64,000 bases of DNA from JANMAT01 sp031359995. GTDB taxonomy: Bacteria; Actinomycetota; Acidimicrobiia; Acidimicrobiales; Ilumatobacteraceae. Below the pieces are notes generated by a model. The model did not search any database, was not told where the DNA came from, and worked only from the letters and a program-made list of their open reading frames with translations. Position numbers and translations under genes: made by a program. Of this stretch, positions 34,395-48,081 are shown one piece after another. Within the stretch, counting starts at the first letter, position 1. Each line of letters opens with the position of its first letter. The DNA lies in the NCBI GenBank assembly GCA_031359995.1, contig JANMAT010000094.1:1-64000 (forward strand), written 5' to 3'.

Positions 34395-34634
34395 TCAGCG
34401 GCGGGTGGCCGACGGGTCGTCGGTCCGGTCGGTTCGTTCGGCGGGCGGCGTTCCCCGCCGCACCTGGCGGGCCCGCCACGCCTGGATGGCCACGACCATG
34501 CCGACGAACAGGGCCAGGGCGACGGCGGCGTTGCCGACGGGGCCGAACACGGCGGTGCCGGCGACAGGGGCGGCGGCGAAGAGGCCGCGGCGCGCCCCGC
34601 CCGCCGTTGTCCTGCCGTGAATCGCTGTCACCAC
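34395..34634 (-). CDS. Small single-pass membrane protein
   Basis: A 79-residue protein with a basic N-terminus, hydrophobic segments (about 20-30 and 33-51, [20 protein letters not shown]) and a basic/acidic cytoplasmic-type tail ([20 protein letters not shown]). GAGGAG is 2 nt before GTG 34634 and 5 nt before GTG 34631, the latter the more natural start. It lies upstream of clpP on the same strand but about 80 nt away. Function unknown. Confidence 0.55.
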   Translation of the reverse strand: MVTAIHGRTTAGGARRGLFAAAPVAGTAVFGPVGNAAVALALFVGMVVAIQAWRARQVRRGTPPAERTDRTDDPSATRR

Positions 34635-34804
34635 TGCTCCTCGCCGAGCACCCGCCGGATGCCGCCTTCGGCGAAGCGGAAACCCGGTTCGCCACCCAAC
34701 ACGATGACACCCTGGGGTGGCATGCTCAATGAGCCGTCCGACTCAGCAAGCTGGCACGATGCGTGTCGGTTGCTTGGCGCGGGCCCACTTGTCAGGATCA
34801 CGCT

Positions 34805-35314
34805 GTGGACGACGTAGCCCTCACCTCCCTCACCGCCCGGCTCCTGGACGCGAACGGCACGTTCGCCCGGGAGCACTTCTCGGGCATGCGCCCGCTGTCG
34901 CCGGCCCGGCACATGGCCGTGGTCGCCTGCATGGACAGCCGACTCGACGTGTTCGACGCCCTCGGCCTCACCAACGGTGACGCCCACGTCATCCGCAACG
35001 CCGGTGGCGTGGTCACGGACGACGTGATCCGATCGCTGATGCTCTCGCAGCGGCTCATGGGAACCTCCTCCATCGTGCTCGTGCACCACACCGACTGCGG
35101 CATGTCGCGCGTGTCCGAGGACGAGATGAAGCAGGAGGTCGAGACCGAGACCGGCATCCGCCCGGCGTTCGCCATCGAAAGCTTCAAGGATCCGTACGCC
35201 GACGTGCGCCAGTCGATCGCCCGGCTGCGCAACTCGCCCTTCCTGAAGTGCAAGGACGACATCGTCGGCTTCGTGTACGACGTGGGCTCGGGACTGCTCG
35301 ACCCCGTCATCTGA
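34805..35314 (+). CDS. Beta-class carbonic anhydrase
   Basis: Zinc enzyme hydrating CO2 to bicarbonate. The 169-residue protein shows the beta-CA ligands: Cys42-x-Asp44-Ser-Arg46 in VACMDSRLD, and His95-x2-Cys98 in HHTDCGM. NAGGVVTDDVIRSL near 62-75 is also conserved. The short length matches the Rv1284-like subgroup of actinobacterial enzymes. The start is GTG 34805; the upstream in-frame GTG 34763 would add 14 unconserved residues. The neighbouring regulator genes start 72 nt further on with their own promoter. Confidence 0.92.
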   Translation: MDDVALTSLTARLLDANGTFAREHFSGMRPLSPARHMAVVACMDSRLDVFDALGLTNGDAHVIRNAGGVVTDDVIRSLMLSQRLMGTSSIVLVHHTDCGMSRVSEDEMKQEVETETGIRPAFAIESFKDPYADVRQSIARLRNSPFLKCKDDIVGFVYDVGSGLLDPVI

Positions 35315-35355
35315 CCGTCGGCGCGAGAACGCGTCGGCAGCACGGGCGTCGCCCG

Positions 35356-35376
35356 CTACTGTGCGATCCGTAGTAG
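35356..35376 (+). promoter_or_regulatory. Dyad upstream of padR, likely operator
   Basis: CTACT-N11-AGTAG (arms 35356-35360 and 35372-35376) lies directly before the padR -10. PadR proteins bind short inverted repeats near their own promoters, so autoregulation is plausible. Confidence 0.4.
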
Positions 35377-35379
35377 TGT
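35374..35379 (+). promoter_or_regulatory. -10 element of padR
   Basis: TAGTGT, 7 nt before ATG 35387. This favours ATG 35387 over the in-frame GTG 35378, which would overlap the hexamer. Confidence 0.5.
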
Positions 35380-35386
35380 GCCAACC

Positions 35387-35755
35387 ATGGCACCGGTGCC
35401 CACCGCTCAGCTCGACACGAGCCAGCTGCTCAAGGGCGTGCTCGACGCGCTCGTGCTGGCGGCGCTGCGTGACGCCGACGGGTACGGCTACGACGTCGTG
35501 CGGCGCCTGCGCCGGGGCGGCCTGGCCGACATCGGCGACGCGTCCGTCTACGGCACGCTGCGCCGGCTGTTCAGCGAGGGCCTGCTCAGCTCGTACATGG
35601 TGCCCTCCGACGAGGGGCCGCACCGCAAGTACTACGGGCTCACCACCGCCGGCCGCAAGGCCCTCGACGCCCACCACACCGGCTGGCTCGCCTTCAGCGC
35701 CACCGTGGCGGCGATCCTCGACGGCGAGGGCCTGGCCGGGAGCGACAGCGAATGA
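35387..35755 (+). CDS. PadR-family transcriptional regulator
   Basis: A 122-residue regulator with the PadR winged helix: QLLKGVLDALVLAALRDADGYGYDVVRRL near 10-38, the SVYGTLRRLFSEGLL recognition region near 49-63, and a wing with GPHRKYYGLTTAGRKAL near 74-90. The short C-terminal helix marks the PadR-s2-type short form. Its stop overlaps the next start (ATGA), so it is translationally coupled to a HAAS-PASTA membrane protein, and a dyad sits at its promoter. Confidence 0.9.
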   Translation: MAPVPTAQLDTSQLLKGVLDALVLAALRDADGYGYDVVRRLRRGGLADIGDASVYGTLRRLFSEGLLSSYMVPSDEGPHRKYYGLTTAGRKALDAHHTGWLAFSATVAAILDGEGLAGSDSE

Positions 35756-36654
35756 CCACCGATGCGGGGGACGCCATGACGACCACCACGACCACCTATG
35801 CCGACGCCGTGCGCCGGGCGCTCGACGACCTGCCCGCGGCGCGCTACCTGGAACTGGTCGACGGGCTCGACGAGCACCTCGCCGAGGTCCAGGCCGACGG
35901 CGGCGCGTCGCTGGCCGACGTGCTCGGTCCGCCCGATGCCTACGCCGCCGACCTGCGGGCCTCGGCCGGCCTCCCGCCCCGCGGCGCGGGGGCCGGCGCG
36001 CCGCTGCCGCCCCCGGTCGCATCGACGCGCCGGGCCCGGCCTGCCATCGACCGCGGCGGCGTCGCCCGTGTCGCCCTCGTGGTCATCGCCGTCGTCCTCG
36101 CCTGGCGGATGCTGTCGGCCAAGCAGATCCCCACCGTGGCGCTCGCGCTCCTGGTGGCCGGCGTGCTCGGCGCGACCTGGCTCGTGCGTCGTCTGTTGCG
36201 CGCCGCTGCGCTGGGCGAGGTGGCCCACCGCCGCGCCAGCGTCGGGGTGACGGTGGGCGGCCTCGTCGTCGCCGCATGCCTGGGCAGCATGGCGAACGGC
36301 AGATCTCCATCGAACGTCGTCGGGTATCCGCCCGGCGTGACCACCTTTGCGACGGTGCCGTACCAGCCGATCACGCTCCCCGACTTCCGGGGCATGACGG
36401 TGGCCGATGCCCAGCGGACGGCAGCACAGATCGGCATTCCGCTCGAGCTCCGCCCGAGCGGACCCGAGGGCGCCATCGTGCTCGACCAGAGCCCGCCGCC
36501 CGACATGAACGTCGGACCGGGCCAGGTGGTCACCCTGCTGGTCGGCGCCGGCCCCATGACGGAGGCGCCACCCTTCGCGATCACGACCACCATCGCCCTG
36601 CCGCCAACGACCTCGCCGCCGGTCGCGGCCACGACCACGCCCGCGGGCGGCTGA
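35752..36654 (+). CDS. HAAS-like membrane protein with an extracellular PASTA domain
   Basis: A 300-residue protein of unusual build. Residues 10-75 resemble the HAAS/DUF1700 helical module (YADAVRRALDDLPAARYLELVDGLDEHLAEV, then GPPDAYAADLR), which commonly follows PadR genes. Three hydrophobic segments follow (about 103-120, 124-140, 163-180). A single PASTA domain ends the fold (about 202-265: LPDFRGMTVADAQRTAAQIGI, then DQSPPPDMNVGPGQVVTLLV), with a Thr/Pro tail. PASTA domains bind peptidoglycan fragments or beta-lactams in Ser/Thr kinases; no kinase domain is present. ATG 35752 overlaps padR by ATGA; ATG 35776 is possible. Confidence 0.8.
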   Translation: MTTDAGDAMTTTTTTYADAVRRALDDLPAARYLELVDGLDEHLAEVQADGGASLADVLGPPDAYAADLRASAGLPPRGAGAGAPLPPPVASTRRARPAIDRGGVARVALVVIAVVLAWRMLSAKQIPTVALALLVAGVLGATWLVRRLLRAAALGEVAHRRASVGVTVGGLVVAACLGSMANGRSPSNVVGYPPGVTTFATVPYQPITLPDFRGMTVADAQRTAAQIGIPLELRPSGPEGAIVLDQSPPPDMNVGPGQVVTLLVGAGPMTEAPPFAITTTIALPPTTSPPVAATTTPAGG

Positions 36655-36662
36655 CCGGTCCC

Positions 36663-36690
36663 GTCCGTCGCACAGGGCCGCCAGACGGAC
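36663..36690. terminator. Hairpin after the HAAS-PASTA gene
   Basis: GTCCGTC (36663-36669) pairs with GACGGAC (36684-36690), a 7-bp stem and 14-nt loop just past the stop codon. It lacks a T-run. Confidence 0.3.
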
Positions 36691-36744
36691 GCATGTGTCC
36701 TCGACGCGGCCGGGATGCCGTGCTCGGCCGCCCAGGTCAGGCGC

Positions 36745-36761
36745 CGCCCGCAGCGCGGGCG
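36745..36761. terminator. GC hairpin between convergent genes
   Basis: CGCCCGC-AGC-GCGGGCG, a 7-bp stem with a 3-nt loop, 3 nt before the stop of the minus-strand PLP enzyme. It is a candidate bidirectional terminator. Confidence 0.4.
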
Positions 36762-36764
36762 CGG

Positions 36765-39619
<2,855 letters not shown>

Positions 39620-39625
39620 CTGAAC

Positions 39626-39631
39626 AGTCTG
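39626..39631 (-). promoter_or_regulatory. -10-like element of the PLP enzyme pair
   Basis: CAGACT on the minus strand, 6 nt before GTG 39619; keeps the A2/T6 pattern. Confidence 0.35.
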
Positions 39632-39676
39632 TCAAAGCTGGACGGGGGCGGCTCGGAGTGGCGCGGTCGCGGCCTC

Positions 39677-39682
39677 TAGGGT
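39677..39682 (+). promoter_or_regulatory. -10 element of the beta-propeller lipoprotein gene
   Basis: TAGGGT, 8 nt before GTG 39691. It decides for GTG 39691 over the in-frame GTG 39658. Confidence 0.5.
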
Positions 39683-39690
39683 GTCGCCCC

Positions 39691-41094
39691 GTGCCCGCCG
39701 CCGCCCGTCAGCCTCCGTTCAGTTCGCGCGCCCGGCGGCGCCCGGTGCACCGGGTGCGGGCACTCGTGGCCTTGGCACTGGTGGCCGCCTGCTCGTCGAG
39801 CGTGTCGTCGCTGGGCCCCTCGAGCACGGGCGGGACGTCGGGCCCTACGAGCACGGTCGACACCGCCACGACCACGACCCACGGCGACGACCACGCGACC
39901 CCCACGACCACGCCCGCCGGCGCCACCAGCGTGGCGGCCACGACCACGACGGTGGACGCGGCGAGCACCACCACGGCGCTCGGCCCGGTCAAGACCATCG
40001 ACGGCATGCCGGCTGTGCCCGACCCGTCCAACATCTACTCCGAGGCCGGCGCCGGGAAGATGAACCCGGTCACCGGCACCGCCAAACGCTACGTGTACGT
40101 GCCGTCCAACACCGCCGGCAGCGTCACCGTGATCGACCAGGACACCTACGAGATCGTGCGCACCTTCGGCACGGGCGGCAAGCTCGTGCAGCACGTGGTT
40201 CCCGACTACGACATGACCACGCTGTACGCCAACGTGAGCGGCAGCAACTTCCTGCGCCCCATCGATCCGGTCACGGGCGAGCCCACCGCCGACCGCATCC
40301 CCGTGGCCGCGCCGTACAACCTGTACTGGACGCCCGACGGCACGCGGGCGATCGTGATGGCCGAACGCCTCGACCGCATCGACTTCTACGACCGCACGAC
40401 CTGGCAGCCGATCAAGCAGCTGAAGGTGCCGTGCCAGTCGCAGTTCCGCGACATCAGCTTCGGTGGGGTGAACCACGCCGACTGGTCGAGCGACGGCCGC
40501 TACTTCCTGGCCACGTGCGAGTTCGCCGGCAAGATGATCAAGATCGACACCACGACGATGCAGGTCGTGGCCGAGCTGTTGCTGCCCGGAGAGATGAGGG
40601 CCATGCCCCAGGACGTGCGCACGCCCGACGGCCACACGTTCTACGTCGCCGACATGATGAACGGCGGCGTGTGGGTGATCGACGGCGACACCATGGCGAT
40701 CACCACGCGCATCGCCACCGGCGTGGGCGCCCACGGCATCTACCCGAGCCGCGACGGCCGCCGGCTCTACGTCGCCAACCGTGGCCGTACGAAGGGCGGC
40801 GAGGGCCGCCGGTCGCGCCCGGGCGATGGCTCGGTGTCGGTGATCGACTGGAAGACCAACACCGTGGGCGCCACGTGGCCGATCGACGGCGGTGGCTCCC
40901 CCGACATGGGTGGCGTGTCGGCCGATGGCACGAAGCTGTGGCTGTCGGGGCGCTACGACAGCGAGGTCTACGTGTTCGACACCACCTCGGGCGCGCTCGT
41001 GCGGCGCATCGCCGTGCCGTCGTCGCCCCACGGGCTGTGCGTGTGGCCCCAGCCCGGCCGCTATGCGCTGGGCCACACCGGCAACACGCGCTGA
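39691..41094 (+). CDS. Secreted YncE-like beta-propeller lipoprotein
   Basis: A 467-residue exported protein: basic N-terminus, signal peptide ending LVALALVAAC (lipidation Cys near 33), a Thr-rich linker of about 60 residues, then a seven-bladed-type propeller. Repeating blade signatures are visible: YVYVPSNTAGSVTVIDQDTYEIV, YNLYWTPDGTRAIVMAERLDRIDFYD, HADWSSDGRYFLATCEFAGKMIKID, TFYVADMMNGGVWVID, RLYVANRG then GSVSVIDWKTN, KLWLSGRYDSEVYVFDT. YncE-type propellers scaffold or bind; some are cytochrome- or copper-linked, but no ligand motif shows here. Function unknown. Confidence 0.82.
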   Translation: MPAAARQPPFSSRARRRPVHRVRALVALALVAACSSSVSSLGPSSTGGTSGPTSTVDTATTTTHGDDHATPTTTPAGATSVAATTTTVDAASTTTALGPVKTIDGMPAVPDPSNIYSEAGAGKMNPVTGTAKRYVYVPSNTAGSVTVIDQDTYEIVRTFGTGGKLVQHVVPDYDMTTLYANVSGSNFLRPIDPVTGEPTADRIPVAAPYNLYWTPDGTRAIVMAERLDRIDFYDRTTWQPIKQLKVPCQSQFRDISFGGVNHADWSSDGRYFLATCEFAGKMIKIDTTTMQVVAELLLPGEMRAMPQDVRTPDGHTFYVADMMNGGVWVIDGDTMAITTRIATGVGAHGIYPSRDGRRLYVANRGRTKGGEGRRSRPGDGSVSVIDWKTNTVGATWPIDGGGSPDMGGVSADGTKLWLSGRYDSEVYVFDTTSGALVRRIAVPSSPHGLCVWPQPGRYALGHTGNTR

Positions 41095-41132
41095 CCCCAC
41101 CGTCGCGCGGTCACGACGCCGGCGGCACGGCG

Positions 41133-41138
41133 TAGCGT
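41133..41138 (+). promoter_or_regulatory. -10 element before the leader ORF
   Basis: TAGCGT, 7 nt before GTG 41146, the same spacing seen at other leaderless genes in the window. Confidence 0.5.
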
Positions 41139-41145
41139 GGGAGGC

Positions 41146-41223
41146 GTGGAGCCCACCGCACCACGCCCCGGAGGTACGCGTCACCGAAGGGTGCACGGCG
41201 TGAGCTGCGGAGCGATCCGATGA
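41146..41223 (+). CDS. 25-residue upstream ORF coupled to the next gene
   Basis: GTG 41146 opens a 25-codon frame beginning VEPTAPRPGG and rich in Arg, ending CGA-TGA at 41221-41223. Its stop overlaps the ATG of the following membrane protein (ATGA), and the -10 sits 7 nt before it. Together these suggest a leaderless leader peptide whose translation feeds ribosomes into the main gene. The main ATG also has GGAG 7 nt upstream, so it could be read independently. The peptide itself resembles nothing I know. Confidence 0.45.
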   Translation: MEPTAPRPGGTRHRRVHGVSCGAIR

Positions 41224-42797
41224 CCGTGCCGCTCGCGCGGCCGTCGCGGCGCGCCGCGTGGGTCGACGGCCTGACCGCTCCGGTGGTGGCCGGCGCCCTG
41301 GCCCTCGTGGCCGCACTGGCCCACTGGCGCGGAGCCGACGCGCCCAACTACCTGTTCCGCTTCGAGCTGTTCAAGCGGGCCGGGTTCACCCTCTGGAACG
41401 TCTCGTGGTACGCGGGGCATCACACGCCGGGCTACAGCGTGCTGTTGCCTCCACTGATGGCGCTGGGCGGTCCGGCCGTCGTCGGCGTCGGCGCGTCGGT
41501 GCTGGCGGCCGCCGCGTTCGATCGCGTGCTGCGCTCCCTGCCGGGCACCACCAACCGTCGCCGGATCGTGGCGTCGCTGGTGTTCGCCGCCAGTACGTGC
41601 ACGAACCTGGCGGTCGGGCGCCTGGCCTTCGCCGTCGGGCTGGCGCTGGCCCTCTCCGCTGCCATGGCCGGCCAGCGCGGCCACCGGCTCCTCGCGCTCG
41701 TGCTGAGCCCGTTGGCCACCCTGGCCAGCCCGGTCGCCGGCGTGTTCCTGGCCATCGGGTGGGTGGCGTGGTGGGCGGTGCGGCGCTCGTGGTGGCCCGT
41801 GGTGTGGGCGTTCGCCGCGCTGGCACCGGCCGCCGTCGTGGCCGTGGCGTTCCCCGAGGGTGGCACGTTCCCGTTCCGGTGGCTCGCCCTGGTGACGCTC
41901 CTCGCCCTGGGTGTCCTCGCCATGGTCGCGCTCCCGAGCGAGGCCAGCGTGGTGCGGGTCGGAGTCGCGGTGTACCTGCTGGCGTGCATCGGCACCTTCA
42001 TCGTGCCCAACCCGCTCGGCGCCAACATCACCCGCCTCGGCATGTACGGCGCGGCACCGCTGTTCGTCGCCTCGGCCCGGCTGTCGCGGCGCTGGCTCGT
42101 ACCGGTCGTGGTGGTGCTCGTCTGGTGGCAGTGGTCGCCGGCGATCGACAGCATCGTGCGATCGGGCCACGACCCGTCCACGTCGTCGGCCTACTACAGC
42201 GATCTCGTCGGCTTCCTGCAGGAACGCACGCCGTCGCTGGAGCGCATCGAGATCCCGTTCACCCGCCGGCACTTCGAGGCGGCCTACGTCGCCCCCGTCG
42301 TGCCGCTGGCCCGGGGCTGGGAACGTCAGCTCGACATGAAGTCGAACCCGCTCTTCTACGAGCCCGCCTTCGATGCCGCCACGTACCACCGCTGGCTCGA
42401 CGAGACCGGCGTGCAGCTCGTCGCCCTGCCCGACGTCGAGCTCGACGCGTCCGCACGGCAGGAGGCGGCGATCGTCCGCTCGATGCCGCCGTTCCTGCGC
42501 CCCGTGTGGAGCGACCCGCACTGGCAGGTGTTCGAGGTGGTCGGCTCCACCGGCCTGGTCACCGGGCCGGCCACGGTGTTCGCCCAGAACGTGGACTCGA
42601 TCACGCTCGACGCCACCGGCCCGGGCGAGGTGCTCGTGCGCGAGCACTGGACGAACTACTGGACGATCGACGGGCCCGCGTGCGTGCAACCGAGCCACCT
42701 CGACGACTGGGTCCACATCACCGTGGAGGCCCCCGGGCGGCTGCTGCTGCGGCCCACGCTGAGCGGTCCGCGCGCCCGCTGCGACCAACCGGCCTGA
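41220..42797 (+). CDS. Polytopic membrane protein, GT-C-like architecture
   Basis: A 525-residue protein with about ten hydrophobic segments across residues 15-310 and a C-terminal hydrophilic domain (about 320-525). The first loop after helix 1 (HWRGADAPNYLFRFELFKRAG) places acidic residues outside, as in GT-C glycosyltransferases, but there is no defining motif. The C-terminal part ends in beta-rich sequence (WTIDGPACVQPSHLDDWVHITVEAPGRLLLRP). A similarly built protein occurs at 54818-56581. It probably handles a lipid-linked sugar; that is inference. Confidence 0.72.
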   Translation: MTVPLARPSRRAAWVDGLTAPVVAGALALVAALAHWRGADAPNYLFRFELFKRAGFTLWNVSWYAGHHTPGYSVLLPPLMALGGPAVVGVGASVLAAAAFDRVLRSLPGTTNRRRIVASLVFAASTCTNLAVGRLAFAVGLALALSAAMAGQRGHRLLALVLSPLATLASPVAGVFLAIGWVAWWAVRRSWWPVVWAFAALAPAAVVAVAFPEGGTFPFRWLALVTLLALGVLAMVALPSEASVVRVGVAVYLLACIGTFIVPNPLGANITRLGMYGAAPLFVASARLSRRWLVPVVVVLVWWQWSPAIDSIVRSGHDPSTSSAYYSDLVGFLQERTPSLERIEIPFTRRHFEAAYVAPVVPLARGWERQLDMKSNPLFYEPAFDAATYHRWLDETGVQLVALPDVELDASARQEAAIVRSMPPFLRPVWSDPHWQVFEVVGSTGLVTGPATVFAQNVDSITLDATGPGEVLVREHWTNYWTIDGPACVQPSHLDDWVHITVEAPGRLLLRPTLSGPRARCDQPA

Positions 42798-42899
42798 CCC
42801 GATCGGTCAGGAGTTCGTCTGCTTCGCGCCCGGTTGTGGCGAACCTCGTGCGCGCCGTCCGACTGAGCGGGAGGACACGAAGCGGCGAGAGGTGCAGCC

Positions 42900-44918
<2,019 letters not shown>

Positions 44919-45015
44919 CGGGCCGACGCACGCCGGACAGGCCGCGCCCTGGCTCCTGGCACCGAGCGGATCGGCGCCGTCCTCCGTCCTGGACACGACA
45001 GTCCGTGGTGCGGAC

Positions 45016-45021
45016 TAGGGT
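45016..45021 (+). promoter_or_regulatory. -10 element of the monooxygenase gene
   Basis: TAGGGT about 50 nt before ATG 45070. Unlike the leaderless genes this gives a leader of about 40 nt ending in a Shine-Dalgarno. Confidence 0.4.
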
Positions 45022-45069
45022 CGTGTGCAGTCGTCGGCTGGGGGGCCTGGACGGCGAAGGGAGTACGTG

Positions 45070-46878
45070 ATGGCACGTGACGATCGGGCACACCCACGGA
45101 CCTTTGATCCCGATGCCCTTCGGGAGAAGTACCGCACCGAGCGCGACAAGCGCCTTCGGGCTGACGGCAACGAGCAGTACATCAACGTCGTCGACGGCTA
45201 CGAGCGGTTCGTGAAGGACCCGTTCGTCACCGCCGAGATCGAGCGCGCGCCGCGGCGCGACGAGGTCGACGTTGTGATCGTGGGGGGCGGCTTCGGTGGT
45301 CTGCTGACTGGTGCCCATCTCCGCAGAGCAGGGGTCGAGGGGATACGGATCATCGAGAAGGGGGCCGACTTCGGGGGCACCTGGTACTGGAACCGATATC
45401 CCGGTGCGCAGTGCGACATCGAGTCGTACATCTACTTGCCGCTGCTGGAGGAGATCGACTACATACCCAAGGAGAAGTACTCGTTCGGCGATGAGATCCT
45501 CGAGTACACGCAGCGACTCGCCAAGACCTTCGATCTCTATCGCGACGTCTGTTTCCAGACCGGTGTGGTCGGCAACCGCTGGGACGACGACGCGCAGCGC
45601 TGGGTGATCACGACGGACCGCGGTGACGAGATGCGCGCCCGCTTCGTCGTTCTGTCGACAGGGGTGCTCAACCGACCGAAGTTACCTGCGCTCGAGGGCA
45701 TCGACGACTTCAGAGGTCACAGCTTCCACACGAGCCGCTGGGACTACGCCTACACCGGCGGCGGACCGAACGGTGATCTCACCGGGCTCCGCGACAAGCG
45801 CGTTGGCATCATCGGAACCGGGGCCTCTGCGATCCAGAGCGTGCCGCACCTCGGAGCGTGCGCGGAGCACCTCTACGTGTTCCAACGCACGCCATCTTCG
45901 GTCGACGAGCGAGGCAACCGACCGACCGATCCCGCGTGGGTGGCGTCGCTCGAGCCCGGATGGCAGGACGAGCGGATCACCAACTTCAACGTGCTCGTCG
46001 GCGGCGGCTACCAGGAGGTCGACCTGGTCAATGACGGGTGGACCGACATCATCACCCGGCTCGCCACCTTCATGCCGAAGCAGGGTGGGGCCGAGGTCTC
46101 CCCGGAGCAGGCCGCGTTGGCCACGGAGCTGGCAGACTTCGAGAAGATGGAGAGCATCCGGGCTCGCGTCGACAGCGTCGTCGACAGCAAGCAGACGGCA
46201 GAGGCGCTCAAGCCGTACTACCGCCAGTTCTGCAAGCGGCCCTGCTTCCACGACGAGTACCTCCCGACGTACAACTTGCCCAACGTGACGCTCGTCGACA
46301 CCGACGGCAGGGGCGTCACCCGGATCGTCGAGACCGGGGTGGTCGTCGGTGACGACACCTACGACGTCGACTGCCTGATCTTCGCATCGGGCTTCGAGGT
46401 CGGCACCAGTTGGGCCCGACGTAGCGGGTTTGAGACGATCGGACGCCACGGGGTGACCCTCACCGAACGGTGGGCGGACGGCCCCCGCACGTACCACGGG
46501 TTCTTGACCCGTGACTTCCCGAACTGCTTCTTGATGGGACTGACCCAGACCGGGCTCACGCCCAACTTCACCCTCATGCTCCACGAGCAGGCCAAGCACA
46601 TCGCCTACCTCATCGACCAGACCAACCGCCGTGGGTGCACTGTGGTGGAGACATCCCAACTGGCGCAGAACGACTGGCAGTCCGAGATGGATCGAATGGC
46701 GATGTTCACCCAGGACTTCTTCGAGGCCTGCACGCCCGGGTACTACAACAACGAGGGGCAGGTCGGCGGGAACACCGGACTGATCGCGTCTGCCTACGGC
46801 GGTGGATCAGAGGCGTTCTTCGCGATCATCCGTGCCTGGCGTGACGCCGGCGATCTGGCCGGACTCGAGCTCTCGTGA
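45070..46878 (+). CDS. Baeyer-Villiger-type flavin monooxygenase
   Basis: FAD- and NADPH-dependent enzyme predicted to insert oxygen next to a ketone, giving an ester or lactone. The 602-residue protein has the FAD fingerprint VIVGGGFGGLLTG near 70-82, GGTWYWNRYPGAQCDIES near 103-120, the BVMO fingerprint FRGHSFHTSRWDY near 214-226 (FxGxxxHxxxWD), and a second Rossmann motif GIIGTGASAIQSVP near 246-259. Closest in style to the cyclohexanone/cyclopentadecanone/steroid group; substrate unknown. The start is ATG 45070 with AAGGGAG upstream; GTG 45025 would add 15 residues. Codons such as ATA appear here, unlike flanking genes. It converges with a hydrolase-transporter operon. Confidence 0.9.
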   Translation: MARDDRAHPRTFDPDALREKYRTERDKRLRADGNEQYINVVDGYERFVKDPFVTAEIERAPRRDEVDVVIVGGGFGGLLTGAHLRRAGVEGIRIIEKGADFGGTWYWNRYPGAQCDIESYIYLPLLEEIDYIPKEKYSFGDEILEYTQRLAKTFDLYRDVCFQTGVVGNRWDDDAQRWVITTDRGDEMRARFVVLSTGVLNRPKLPALEGIDDFRGHSFHTSRWDYAYTGGGPNGDLTGLRDKRVGIIGTGASAIQSVPHLGACAEHLYVFQRTPSSVDERGNRPTDPAWVASLEPGWQDERITNFNVLVGGGYQEVDLVNDGWTDIITRLATFMPKQGGAEVSPEQAALATELADFEKMESIRARVDSVVDSKQTAEALKPYYRQFCKRPCFHDEYLPTYNLPNVTLVDTDGRGVTRIVETGVVVGDDTYDVDCLIFASGFEVGTSWARRSGFETIGRHGVTLTERWADGPRTYHGFLTRDFPNCFLMGLTQTGLTPNFTLMLHEQAKHIAYLIDQTNRRGCTVVETSQLAQNDWQSEMDRMAMFTQDFFEACTPGYYNNEGQVGGNTGLIASAYGGGSEAFFAIIRAWRDAGDLAGLELS

Positions 46879-46902
46879 ATGGCCCGGTCCTCTGATCGCG
46901 GG

Positions 46903-48042
46903 CTACCGCGCCGCGTATGCCGTGGTGATCAGCGCCTCCGCGCTGGGCCCCCCGACGATGCCCGGCGCCATCTGGTTCATCATGTAGGAGATCGTCATGC
47001 GCCGGTCGATGTCGATGATGATCATCGAGCCTCCCCATCCACCCCAGAAGCACACGCGTCCGTCCTGGGGGATGTAGGGAATCGACTCCCGTTGCGCGAG
47101 GCCGTAGCCGATCCCGAACCTGAGCGGGACGCCGAGCACCAGGTCGGTCCCGTCGGCCTGCACCTCGAAGATGCGGCCGATGGTGGCCGGTGACAGCAGC
47201 TGCACACCGCCGACCGAGCCCCCGTTGGCGACCACAGCCTGGATGCGGGCGACCGATCTCGCGTTGCCGTGGCCGTTGGCTGCACCGATGTCGGCGCGTC
47301 GCCACGCCCGGGTGTTCGCGTAGTTCGCGTCGACCGCAGGCCCTGTGAAGGTCTTGTACGCCGGCGACGTGACGTCCATCGTGCTCATGTCGATCGGCAG
47401 CGGTGGTGGTGCGATCACCGGCGAGACCCGCGACTCGTGGGCTTCAGAAAGCCCGATGTGGAAGTCGGCGTCGAGCGGACCCGCGATCTCCTCGGCGAAG
47501 AACCGGGCCAGCGAGCGCCCGGTGATCCGACGCACGAGCTCACCCACGAGGTGACCCTGATTGAGCGCGTGGTAGCCCGACGCGGCACCCGGCGCCCACC
47601 AAGGCGCCTGGGCCGCGAGCATCGAGGTGCTCTTGTCCCAGTCGTAGATGTCCTCCAGCACGACCGGCTGCTCCCAGCCGCTCACCCCCGAGGTGTGCGA
47701 CATCAGGTGGCGGACGAGCACGCCCTCCTTGCCGTTCTGGGCGAACTCGGGCCAGTACCTGCTCACGGGAGCGTCGAGGTCGAGGTCGCCGCGGTCGACG
47801 AGCACGAGCGCAGAGAGCGAGGTCATCGTCTTGGTCGTCGACCAGACGTTGACGAGCGTGTCGCGCTCCCAGGGCTTGGTCCGCTCGACATCGGCCCAAC
47901 CTCCCCAGAAGTCGGCGACGAGCTCGCCGTCGACGGTGATCGCGACGGATGCCCCGAGATCATCCCCGCCGTCGAGCGTGCCCGAGAGCACATCGACCAT
48001 CTTCTCGAACGGGTCGTTGCTGAAACCATGGATCTCGGCCAC
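46903..48042 (-). CDS. Beta-lactamase-fold serine hydrolase (EstB-like)
   Basis: A 379-residue cytoplasmic hydrolase of the class C beta-lactamase/esterase family. Ser68-x-x-Lys71 in VWSTTKTMT is the nucleophile motif, and the Tyr-x-Asn element is YHALN near 150-154. No signal peptide. Such enzymes hydrolyse small esters or lactones, which would suit a Baeyer-Villiger product. GTG 48042 has AGGAG 8 nt upstream, 39 nt after the carboxylesterase stop, so it is the last gene of the transporter operon. The gap to the convergent monooxygenase is only 24 nt. Confidence 0.87.
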   Translation of the reverse strand: MAEIHGFSNDPFEKMVDVLSGTLDGGDDLGASVAITVDGELVADFWGGWADVERTKPWERDTLVNVWSTTKTMTSLSALVLVDRGDLDLDAPVSRYWPEFAQNGKEGVLVRHLMSHTSGVSGWEQPVVLEDIYDWDKSTSMLAAQAPWWAPGAASGYHALNQGHLVGELVRRITGRSLARFFAEEIAGPLDADFHIGLSEAHESRVSPVIAPPPLPIDMSTMDVTSPAYKTFTGPAVDANYANTRAWRRADIGAANGHGNARSVARIQAVVANGGSVGGVQLLSPATIGRIFEVQADGTDLVLGVPLRFGIGYGLAQRESIPYIPQDGRVCFWGGWGGSMIIIDIDRRMTISYMMNQMAPGIVGGPSAEALITTAYAAR

Positions 48043-48081
48043 GTCGGGCTCCTGTCTCGTGATTCGGGGTGGTGGGCGGGG

